Shown: positions 13,001 to 18,371 of the stretch, one piece after another
Position numbering within the stretch: position 1 is the stretch's first letter
Layout of the letters: every line of letters starts with the position of its first letter
Origin: Euglena gracilis
Lineage: Eukaryota; Euglenida; Euglenophyceae; Euglenales
Reading direction: 5' to 3'
Assembly (NCBI GenBank): GCA_039621445.1
Contig: CP154957.1
Location: 18,424,906-18,488,905 of the forward strand
Length of the DNA stretch: 64,000 nucleotides
Notes under the pieces: generated by a model
What the model saw: the letters and a program-made list of their open reading frames with translations, nothing else
The model's database searches: none
Told to the model about the DNA's origin: nothing
Translations under genes and position numbers: made by a program

Positions 13001-16000
13001 CATCTGTGGTCAGGCACGTTTTCCATTAGGGCGCCGTTTTTTTGGGTCCGAATTTCACATTTTCGCGTTTTTGACCCCTTGCGTGAATCATGACCACGAA
13101 TTTCAGGGCAGGCATTTGGCGGGCTCTGAACACGTTTTTGAACAAATTGTGGCTGACCCAGATTTCAGCCTGAAAACGTGTTCAGGGGGCCCCCTTCGGT
13201 GGCCCCCTTGCTGAACACATTTTCAGGCTGAAATCTGGGCTCAGCCACAATTTGTGTGTAGAAAATGGCCTTTTCCGGGCCCGAAAAGGCGCTGGGGTCG
13301 GAGGGGGGGGGGGGTGCCTGCCATGGGCAGGCACCCCCACCCCCCCCCCAGGGGAGTCGGATGGGATGCTACAGGGTGCCTGCCCCGAGCACCCCCCCCC
13401 CGTGGGGTAGGCACCCGACTTAGCACAAGCCTGGTTCGAAAATTGGTGCTCTGGAAATACGGGAGGTGGTGGGGGGGGGGGCCCACCCACCACCCTGGCT
13501 GTTTACCTGCCCCCAATACCCTCACCCCCTTCCAACTTTCAGGTGTCATGGGACCCCAAAATGGCCACTCTGGGGTCAAATTTTGGCCTTCGGCCCCTTT
13601 GGCACCAAAAGAAATGGCCACTTTGAGGGGGTGAACCAAAATTTGTCAAACACTTCGGCCACTTTGGGGGGGGGGGGGGTGAAGGTACCTTCTCAGACTC
13701 CTTATATCGAAGCCTGAGGGGGGTCCGGGCTGGAAAAAAGGCTGATGGCTGACTGGAACCACCTGGGGGGTGGGATCAAATTTTCTGATGCTAGCCCTGC
13801 TTCGGCGAGCTGGAAAAGGGGAAAAGGCTGCTGGATGAAATGCCCCAAAAAAACAAATTCAAAAAGTCGATGTTGACCCGAAAAAGCCAGCCCAAATTTG
13901 ACCCATTTTGCCTGCATTTTTTTTGCAAAAAATTCTGTTGCCGTCCAGCAGCCGCGGCCCGAAAAAGCCAGCCCAAATTTGACCCATTTTGCCTGCATTT
14001 TTTTGCCAAAAATTCTGTTGCCGTCCAGCAGCCGCGGCCCGAAAAAGCCAGCCCAAATTTGACCCATTTTGCCTGCATTTTTTTTTGCAAAAAATTCTGT
14101 TGCCGTCCAGCAGCCGCGGCGAGCGGTCGTTTTGCGTCGCGGAATGGGCCGATCGGAGCCAAAAACAACGTTTTCTGGGCGTTCGTCACGGACGTGGTAT
14201 TTTGCGCCTCCCGGGCGGTAAGTGCTGCTTTCAGGGAATTTCTTAAGGACCCCCCAGGGGGGGGGGGTCCAGCCTCCGGCTGGCAAAAAGGGTGCTGGCT
14301 GGAAATGAGCTGCTGGCTGGACCCCCCGGGGGGGGGGGGCAGGGTTCGATATAAGGACAGGTGGTGGGGGGGGGGGGTGGTCCGGGACCCCCCCCCGCGC
14401 GCCCCCTGCCGCTCGCCCCCCCCCTCAACCCCCCCCCTCCCCCCTCCCCCCCCCCCCCCAGCCAAGAAAAAGGCATTTTTTTGAGCAAAAATGGCCCAAA
14501 AATGGCCAAAAATGGCCACTTTTTGGACCCGAAAATGGGCCGCGCGCCGCCCACGCGGCCGCGCTCGGACCCCCCTCCCCCCCCCTGCGCGGCCGCCCGC
14601 GCGGCCACTCGCCCCCCCTCAGCCCCCCCCCCACTGTGCCTAGCCTCCAGGGCAGAACCCCTTTGGAAACCTCCCAACTCAACCCAACTGTCGACTTCGC
14701 AACCGGGGGGGGGGGGGTGAAGAAGCCATTTTTTTTCACTTTGCGCAAAATCTTTTTTTTTGTTGACCCGAAGAGTTTCCACCAAACTCGGCTGGTCAAG
14801 AAAATGGAGGGAGGGGGACACATGGGGATATCAGTTTGTATTCAAACAGCCAAGGTGAAAGTGGTTTGTGGGGTCCCAAAAAACAATTTCAAACAAAAAA
14901 CGGTACTTGTCTGTTATCGTACGACGGACCCCCCCCCTTTCGGTTATGGTACGACGCCCTTTTTTTGGGTTGTTATGGGGTTATTGAAGGAGTAGGGTTA
15001 GGTGCGCTCATGCTACAGTGCGCTACATGGCCACGTTGCGCTACATGGCCACGTTGCGCTTCACGGCCATGTAGCGCAACGTGGCCATGTAGCGCAACGT
15101 GGCCATGTAGCGCAACGTGGCCATGTAGCGCAAACATGCATGTGCGCACCTAACCCTATTCCTTTAATTAACCCTAAAAAACCAAAAAAAGGGCGTCGTA
15201 CCATAACCGAAAGGGGGGGGGTCCGTCGTACGATAACAGACAAGTACCCAAAAAACATTTCGGCTGCCAAAGGCGGCCGAGACGGTAATGGATTTAATGG
15301 ATTTTGCAATTTCATTCTCCAAAAATGTGCTTTTAACTGGCAAGGTGGCGCCGAAGGCAGCCGAGACGGTAACGCCCTTTGAACCATTGAACATGGCATT
15401 ACAAAGAAAATATCACATTCATGCTGCAAAAAAAATTTTTCTTTCCAAAATCCCGGGGGGGGGGGGGCGGCCAACCCCCCGACCCCCCTTGTGGCACCAA
15501 TGCTGCCATTTGGGGGGGTGGCGGTAGGGGTTTTTTCCCCCCCACCGTCCCCCGGGGGGGATACACTGTTCGGCAACAATGGCGCTGAAAATTTTTTGGG
15601 GAAAATTGTGTGCCCCCAAAGTTGTCCCCCCGGGCTGTTTAGCCACCATGGTGTGGGCGCCCACTGTTTAGTTTAGTTTACACGTGCGTTCAGACACCCC
15701 CCCCCCCACCTAAACAGGTGCGCGGTCAGGGTGGCCGAATTTCGGCCCGGCGCAAAGCGCCGGGCCGAAAATTTTTGACCCCCCAAAACGACCAAAAGTG
15801 CCACTTTGGGCACTTTTTGGGCAAAAATTAGCCAAAAATGCAAAAAATTTTCGGCGCGAAGCGCCGGAGGAAAAAATTGACCCTTTTGGGGGGGGGTCCG
15901 GGAACCCCCCGAGGGTCGGTCCGGGGGTGGTCCAGACCCCCCCTGCGGGCCAGGAGGGGGGGGGGGGTGGGGGGGACACCCCCCCACCTAAACGCCCTCC

Positions 16001-18371
16001 TTATATCAAACCCTGCCCCCGGACCCCATCCCCCTGGGGGAGGGGGTCTAGCTAGTCCATTTTTTTCCAGTGTCTAGCCGATTGGCCAGCCAGTGCCCCC
16101 CCCCCAGGGTCCTTGAGCAAAAGCGGGACAGGCAAAACGGTGAAATGCACCCACCGAGGGAACCTTTGGGGCCCCCAGATTGGGGGGAGGAATTATTCAG
16201 GTTTTTTTTGGAGGGTGCCAGGATTCCAAAAATTGGCCAAATGGCTTGATTGCTGAAAGTCCATAATTTTGCGACGCACAGTCCACTGCAAAGTTCTTCA
16301 TGATACACCGGTGCAAAAGTCCCCTGCAATCCTGATTGAATATTCCCCCCCCAGAGGTCCAGACCAGGGGTTTTTTTTGAGACCGGTGGGGGGGGAGGGG
16401 GGGTTCCCGGGGGACCCACAAAAAATGGCCGAAAAATCGCGAAAAGTGCTAAAAATAGCATTTTTGGCGCCGAAAAGTATATCCCACCCCCCTCCAGGGG
16501 GACCCCCCCCCGGTCTGGTCCGGTCCTGGCTGCTCGGCCGGACCCACCCACCCCACCCCCCCCTCCCCCCCCGGGCCGGGGGGTCCACGACTAAAAAAAC
16601 CCCTGGTCCAGACAAGGGGGAAATAATTGCCCCCTTTTTCCATCCTTGGATATATGTGTACCCACGAAACAAGAAAAGAATGAAAATTCGACAGATGTCA
16701 TAGATTTGCTCTTTTACTTGTTCGCTGCTCAGCCGCCAGTTTATTATGGGGTTACTGAAGGAGCAGGGTAAGGTGCGCTCAAGGCCATGTTGCGCAGCAT
16801 GGCCATGTGCAACAACATGCCCATGTACAACAACATGACCATGTGCACACCTAACCCTTCTCTTTCAATAACCCTAAAAATTCCTACTTAGAAAAATTTC
16901 GGTGAACAAGTACCCTCTTTTTTTTTGGGATGAAATTGGCGAAAAAAATGGGCAGATTTGGCAAAAGTGACCACGCTGGGATCAAGACAAGCCTTTGGCA
17001 TTTTTTGTTGTTGCCATTTTGACCCATTTTTCCATAATTTCAGGCACTTCACGTAAAAATTTCAGGAGAGGGAAATAATCGCCCCCTTCAAGTCTTGCCT
17101 TTTTTGGCCCAAAAATGGAGGGGGAAAATGGAGGGGGGGAAATAGGTACAATAATCAGTCACCATTAGTGAGTCCTTGCATTATTCAACTTAAGCTGTGT
17201 GCTGTGTTGTGGTCCCGGCCATACACCACACTTCAGCCTGTGAAACACCTGTCAAAGAAAAGGTCTCCACTCATTTTCCTTGAAAAAAATTATGATGGTT
17301 GAAACAACTCCTTCCAAAACCCAAAAATATAATTGAAAATTTTGTGGGCCCTGACCCCAAAATTTTCAAAAAATGAAATTCACAATTTCGGTGAGATTGC
17401 TAAGGCAAACCAGCACCATAACTTTTGCCAAAATTTTGAAAATCAGAACTTGAGGGCAGATGCTTGAGGGAAAAACAGTTCCGCACATCACCTGCAAACA
17501 ACTGGGCAAGGCGACATACCCAAACAATCAGGCCTGTATGTCATGGGGCCCAAAATGAGCGCAGCTGCATGCATGGAAAAGGTAACAAGGATAAAGACAA
17601 TATCTGTTGAATTGTAGGTTCTTGGCCACCACCAGTTTCTCTTCTTGATGTACTTGATGCCTGTGCCAAAGATTTCCCTGACTTCACTTCGTGGTTGGAA
17701 GACATCAGGTCGGAAGGGTTCCTTTCCAGCATAAGGTGGAAGGCGCAACTCTTCTTTCGCGGTTGAAACATTTAAATCGGTGTCCAAGTCTGGAGAAAAT
17801 GAAAGGTTCAACTAACAACGACAATTTTCAACCGATATCACCTTTCTCTGCAACAGCTGCCATGGACCAAGGCTTTGGTTCCGACTGTCCCGTGACACGC
17901 TGGAAAGCTGCAACAAGTGCTGCCCCAAGCAGCACACCTGAAAGAAAACACAATGCAGGTGTTTCAAAATGGTAAAAGGAAACCTGCGCCTGCAGCTGTG
18001 GCCAGGGTTGAGTTGCCATTCCAAAGGTAGGAATCTGTTTTCGGAAGAGCTCGTAGCCCAACAGCCACATTGGGGGCCTGCGAGTAAAAAAAAAATTGAC
18101 AAAAATTTTCGCCCCCCCCCCCGGTCATACCTGGAACTGGTGAGCAGTCTGGGATTCAGCTCTGAACCCATTCAGCACCGAGTGGATTGCACCAACCGGT
18201 TTCACAGCTGGGAGCGTGTAGAGCGATTGAGAGCCTAATCCAAAAGGAACATTCGGAAACAAAAAACCAACTGGATTTCATCTCACCTTCATTCCAATTG
18301 ACACAAATGAACGCAATGGCAACGCATCCAACGGCGGCAATTCCCCGCATCCAAATGCTTGGGGTTGGAGC
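938..18371 (-). CDS. ADS-type (delta-9-like) fatty acyl desaturase, nine recognised exons, 5' exon missing
   Basis: Membrane di-iron desaturase that introduces a double bond into a fatty acyl chain (acyl-lipid or acyl-CoA; substrate and regiochemistry cannot be read from sequence). Exons on the minus strand, 5' to 3': 18371-18287, 18077-17984, 17937-17842, 17789-17520, 9655-9484, 5133-5031, 4945-4614, 2698-2595, 1006-938. Every inferred intron is GT-AG. Codon phases agree at all junctions except across exon 4945-4614, which is one base out. The three histidine boxes are present: HRQLSH, HRYHH and HNNHH. About 440 codons are recovered, longer than the roughly 300-350-residue plant and cyanobacterial core because of an N-terminal extension of about 110 residues. 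That extension has a hydrophobic stretch ([11 protein letters not shown]) and could be a targeting sequence (inference). The initiator exon was not found. The gene ends in TAA at 940-938. Confidence 0.88.
1261..1486. repeat. CCCCCCAATAGAAG inverted-repeat element, copy 1
   Basis: Starts ACCCCCCCAATAGAAGCG and ends with the complement-like CGCTTTTATTGGGGGGG. It contains three internal echoes of the GCGCTT..TAG/TTT..GGACC pattern. A second copy with about the same internal order is at 28931-29145. The shared inverted ends suggest a MITE; flanking duplications are hidden by the C/G runs. Confidence 0.6.
1577..1979. repeat. G/C-run dispersed repeat, copy 1 (inverted copy at 12503-12905)
   Basis: Runs from TTGGATGGGAAGCC to CAACATCTAG. 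The same sequence appears in reverse complement at 12503-12905, including TTTTTGATGTGTTGGTGTTTT and the GCGCGCAG/CGCTGCGCGCC words. The GGCTTCCCATCCA end also occurs alone at about 2540 and 4195. Non-coding; probably a DNA-transposon derivative. Confidence 0.6.
2052..2522. mobile_element. hAT-like non-autonomous element, family 2 (CAGGGAATT ends)
   Basis: Left end CAGGGAATTTGTTAAGG, right end CTTAAGAAATTCCCTG: 16-bp imperfect terminal inverted repeats. It is flanked by a perfect 8-bp duplication ACCTCAAT (2044-2051 and 2523-2530). An 8-bp TSD plus CAGGG termini is the hAT pattern. The 471-bp interior is mostly C/G runs and GGCTGCTGGCTGG words, with no transposase. Related but less clean copies: 7996-8473 and from 14232. 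Confidence 0.85.
2595..2698 (-). CDS. desaturase exon with third histidine box
   Basis: Acceptor GTCTCCAG, donor CTGCAG|GTGTGC. The exon encodes [11 protein letters not shown] (third His box HNNHH) followed by [13 protein letters not shown], an almost invariant stretch in plant and algal ADS desaturases. The first codon GGT is split across the junction with exon 4614 (G|GT), giving LAWGEGWH as expected for the family. Confidence 0.92.
2699..4613 (-). other. desaturase intron (1915 nt)
   Basis: GTGTGTCC donor, CCAG acceptor. It contains the hAT-like element 3199-3676 and long G runs at 3981-3998 and 4216-4230. No further exon seen. Between 4240 and 4420 the sequence is rich in AAAATTGG words, with no recognisable product. 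Confidence 0.7.
3199..3676. mobile_element. hAT-like element, family 1 (CAGGGG ends), copy A
   Basis: Starts CAGGGGCTTTTTTTAAG and ends CTAAAAAAAAAACCCCTG. Near-perfect 8-bp duplication CCCCCATG/CCCCCGTG (3191-3198, 3677-3684). At 478 bp it is longer than the 219-241-bp copies because family 3-type sequence (GCCTGCCC..GCAGGCAC arms, ending GAGCACAAGCCTG at about 3465) is nested inside. Confidence 0.75.
4614..4945 (-). CDS. desaturase exon with C-terminal transmembrane part; frame break inside
   Basis: Acceptor TTCTTACAG, donor GCATGGG|GTGTGT. The 5' part reads [18 protein letters not shown]; the 3' part reads [15 protein letters not shown], then [16 protein letters not shown] and [13 protein letters not shown], all typical of the family. 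The two parts lie in different frames, switching at about 4800-4870. Roughly 17 residues more than expected lie between FYSF and AWGG, so an unrecognised mini-intron of about 50 nt or an indel is likely. No GT-AG pair that restores the frame was found. Confidence 0.85.
5031..5133 (-). CDS. desaturase exon with second histidine box
   Basis: Acceptor TGCATGCAG, donor CAACAAAG|GTGTCC. It begins with the G that completes the split Arg codon AG|G, giving [16 protein letters not shown] (second His box HRYHH plus the DRDPHS motif), then [13 protein letters not shown]. The downstream intron 5030-4946 is only 85 nt. Confidence 0.92.
5540..5850 (-). repeat. mosaic repeat units (GGGGAAATCAAA.. type), two copies
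   Basis: Two units of about 200 bp, antisense to those at 23-24.4 and 31.5-32 kb. Each carries words such as GCATTTTAAGGCCTTCAATT, AGGTCCCCGGACATTTCC and the GTTGCAGAGAAATCAAAATA start. Non-coding; part of a dispersed repeat family with about a dozen units in the window. Confidence 0.6.
5854..6556. mobile_element. hAT-like element, family 1, copy B
   Basis: CAGGGGTTTTTTTAAG at the left, CTAAAAAAACCCCCTG at the right. Flanking 8 bp CCCGAGTT (5846-5853) and CCCGAGCT (6557-6564) differ at one position. The 703-bp interior contains the standard family 1 right half (TGGCCAAAAATGCCAAAAAT, then C runs) plus extra sequence. No transposase. Confidence 0.75.
7625..7893. repeat. family 3 (CAGGCTTGTGCT) element copy
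   Basis: Left end ATGCTTGTGCTTACC, right end TGAGCACAAGCCTGG. The interior has mirrored GGTGCCTGCCCC/GGGCAGGCACC arms separated by G runs. A near TSD (CTGGGGTC/GTGGGGTC) is possible if the left end starts a few bases earlier. Same family as 9696-13433 and 34220-34618. Confidence 0.55.
7996..8473. repeat. family 2-like element copy
   Basis: Ends GGGGTTTTCTTAAG and CTTAAGAAAACCCCTG with the same interior as 2052-2522 (CAGCCTCCGGCTTGCAAAA, GGCTGCTGGCTGG, G runs). No matching 8-bp flanks were seen, so this is an eroded or rearranged copy. Confidence 0.55.
8697..8768 (+). tRNA. tRNA-Ile(AAT)-like sequence, probably pseudo-tRNA or SINE head
   Basis: D-arm GCTC/GAGC (8704-8720), a perfect 5-bp T-arm GTGGG/CCCAC around TTCAAAC (8744-8760) giving a B-box GGTTCAAACCC, and a 5-nt variable loop all resemble eukaryotic tRNA-Ile. 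The would-be anticodon AAT is at 8729-8731. Against a working tRNA: position 33 is C, the anticodon stem has two mismatches and the acceptor stem pairs only partly. It lies antisense inside a desaturase intron. Most likely a tRNA-derived SINE or decayed tRNA. Confidence 0.55.
8906..9100 (-). repeat. truncated hAT-like family 1 copy, reversed
   Basis: Begins CAGGGGTTTTTTTAGTCGTG (the family's right end in reverse), then G runs and TTTTTGGCCATTTTCGGGG. The opposite CAGGGG end is missing near 9100. Confidence 0.5.
9484..9655 (-). CDS. desaturase exon with first histidine box
   Basis: Acceptor CATTCCCGCAG, donor CTCACAG|GTGTTCC. Encodes [20 protein letters not shown] then [15 protein letters not shown] and [16 protein letters not shown], closely matching plant/algal ADS desaturases. 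The first His box is HRQLSH. The split Ala codon G|CT with exon 17520 and the split Arg codon with exon 5133 both fit. Confidence 0.93.
9960..10660. other. AT-rich island, no gene recognised
   Basis: Strikingly AT-rich and free of the G/C runs seen elsewhere. From 10130 to 10300 it is largely TTTTATCATATT-type sequence. ORFs here are low complexity. It lies inside the 3.7-kb element. It could be captured organellar or scaffold-type DNA, but nothing in it identifies a source. Confidence 0.5.
11202..11420. mobile_element. hAT-like element, family 1, copy C (219 bp)
   Basis: CAGGGGTTTTTTAAGACC at the left, GACTAAAAAAACCCCTG at the right, with a perfect 8-bp TSD TTTCCATT (11194-11201, 11421-11428). 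The insertion site is itself one unit of the CACGTTTTCCATTAGGGC tandem array. The interior has GGCGCCTGCGGCGCC and GCCAAAAATCGCGAAAAG-type words shared with copy D. Confidence 0.88.
11853..12480 (-). pseudogene. unidentified coding remnant inside the 3.7-kb element
   Basis: Two overlapping frames together look protein-like: [20 protein letters not shown] upstream, then a frame containing [20 protein letters not shown] and [17 protein letters not shown]. The switch between frames at about 12270-12330 implies an indel. I do not recognise the family. The helical, recombinase-core-like look of the second piece is only an impression. Probably the decayed protein of the host element. Confidence 0.35.
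12503..12905. repeat. G/C-run dispersed repeat, copy 2 (inverse of 1577-1979)
   Basis: Reverse-complement relation to 1577-1979, from CTAGATGTTGGGAGG to AAGGCTTCCCATCCA, including the GGCGCTGCGCGCC palindrome. No flanking duplication could be identified. Confidence 0.6.
13876..14120. repeat. three tandem units of about 82 bp
   Basis: Three near-identical copies of a unit beginning CCCGAAAAAGCCAGCCC and ending CCGTCCAGCAGCCGCGG, differing mainly in T-run length. Open in several frames but with no protein-like product. Confidence 0.8.
14902..15248. mobile_element. 347-bp hairpin transposon with palindromic core
   Basis: Terminal inverted repeats beginning GGTACTTGTCTGTTATCG match perfectly for about 66 bp and continue imperfectly to about 105 bp (GGGTTAGGTGCGC). 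Perfect 8-bp TSD CAAAAAAC (14894-14901, 15249-15256). The core (about 15015-15135) is a tandem of 18-bp units GCGCTACATGGCCACGTT that then reverse into GCAACGTGGCCATGTAGC, so nearly the whole element can fold into one hairpin. No ORF of note. Confidence 0.88.
16365..16605. mobile_element. hAT-like element, family 1, copy D (241 bp)
   Basis: CAGGGGTTTTTTTTGAGACC at the left, GACTAAAAAAACCCCTG at the right, perfect 8-bp TSD GTCCAGAC (16357-16364, 16606-16613). The interior closely matches copy C at 11202-11420 (AAAATCGCGAAAAGTGC, GTATATCCCACCCCCC). Confidence 0.9.
16715..16914. repeat. diverged copy of the hairpin element
   Basis: TACTTGTTCGC at the left and GGTGAACAAGTACC at the right, with the shared GGGGTTACTGAAGGAGCAGG/GTGCGCTC and GTGCACACCTAACCC words of 14902-15248. 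Core units are degenerate (GGCCATGTTGCGCAGC). Flanks TGCTCTTT/CCCTCTTT agree at 6 of 8 positions. Confidence 0.6.
17520..17789 (-). CDS. desaturase exon, N-terminal region and first transmembrane helix
   Basis: Acceptor TTTCTCCAG, donor GTTTGG|GTATGTC; 270 nt. Encodes [15 protein letters not shown], then [20 protein letters not shown] and [13 protein letters not shown]-rich lead into a hydrophobic helix precedes the first His box in this family. Phase 1 at both ends is consistent with its neighbours. The intron to the 5' side (17841-17790) is only 52 nt. Confidence 0.75.
17842..17937 (-). CDS. desaturase N-terminal extension exon (hydrophobic)
   Basis: 96 nt between a 46-nt intron (17983-17938, GT..TTTCAG) and a 52-nt intron. 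Encodes [20 protein letters not shown]. Not conserved in plant desaturases. Supported by phase continuity and both tiny GT-AG introns. May be a membrane anchor or part of a targeting signal. Confidence 0.6.
17984..18077 (-). CDS. desaturase N-terminal extension exon
   Basis: Acceptor TACTCGCAG, donor GGCGCAG|GTTTCC. In the phase forced by its neighbours it reads [20 protein letters not shown], small-residue and hydroxyl-rich as in organelle targeting peptides. Other frames are also open, so the reading rests on phase alone. Confidence 0.5.
18287..18371 (-). CDS. most 5' recognised desaturase exon
   Basis: Acceptor TTTCCTCAG, donor ATGAAG|GTGAGA. The phase-consistent reading is [20 protein letters not shown]; another frame with an ATG ([19 protein letters not shown]) looks like a signal peptide but does not fit the phase of the next exon. 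The initiator exon would lie beyond 18372, possibly displaced by the reverse-transcriptase element. Confidence 0.45.

Larger units (their letters stand above)
11421..13035. repeat. CACGTTTTCCATTAGGGCATC tandem arrays (two blocks)
   Basis: Units of about 32-45 bp (ACGTTTTCCATTAGGGCATC then TGTGGCAACGA or TGTGGTCAGG). Three units lie at 11421-11512 and four at 12920-13035, flanking the coding remnant 11853-12480. The two blocks may be sub-terminal repeats of the original element. Confidence 0.65.
9696..13433. mobile_element. 3.7-kb element with hAT-like family 3 ends
   Basis: Left end CAGGCTTGTGCTCACC, right end GACTTAGCACAAGCCTG. Flanks GTTCAAAA (9688-9695) and GTTCGAAA (13434-13441) are an 8-bp TSD with one mismatch. 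Inside are an AT-rich island (9960-10660), a family 1 insertion (11202-11420), CACGTTTTCCATTAGGGC tandem arrays (11421-11512, 12920-13035), an unidentified coding remnant (11853-12480) and a G/C-run repeat (12503-12905). No recognisable hAT transposase, so it is a composite or non-autonomous element. Confidence 0.7.
9656..17519 (-). other. giant desaturase intron (7864 nt)
   Basis: Donor TTTGG|GTATGT at 17519, acceptor CGCAG at 9656. It holds the 3.7-kb element 9696-13433 (only 40 nt from the acceptor), a G-run repeat (13435-13700), an 83-bp triple tandem repeat (13876-14120), a family 2 left end (14232), C/G-run sequence (14250-14720), the hairpin element (14902-15248), more G/C-run repeats (15450-16100), a family 1 element (16365-16605) and a diverged hairpin copy (16715-16914). 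16920-17500 shows nothing recognisable. Confidence 0.7.

Noticed and set aside
18156-18350. [19 protein letters not shown] as a signal-peptide start of the desaturase
   Set aside because: Attractive hydrophobic start, but its phase at the donor (18287) does not match the next exon in the frame that leads into the conserved core.
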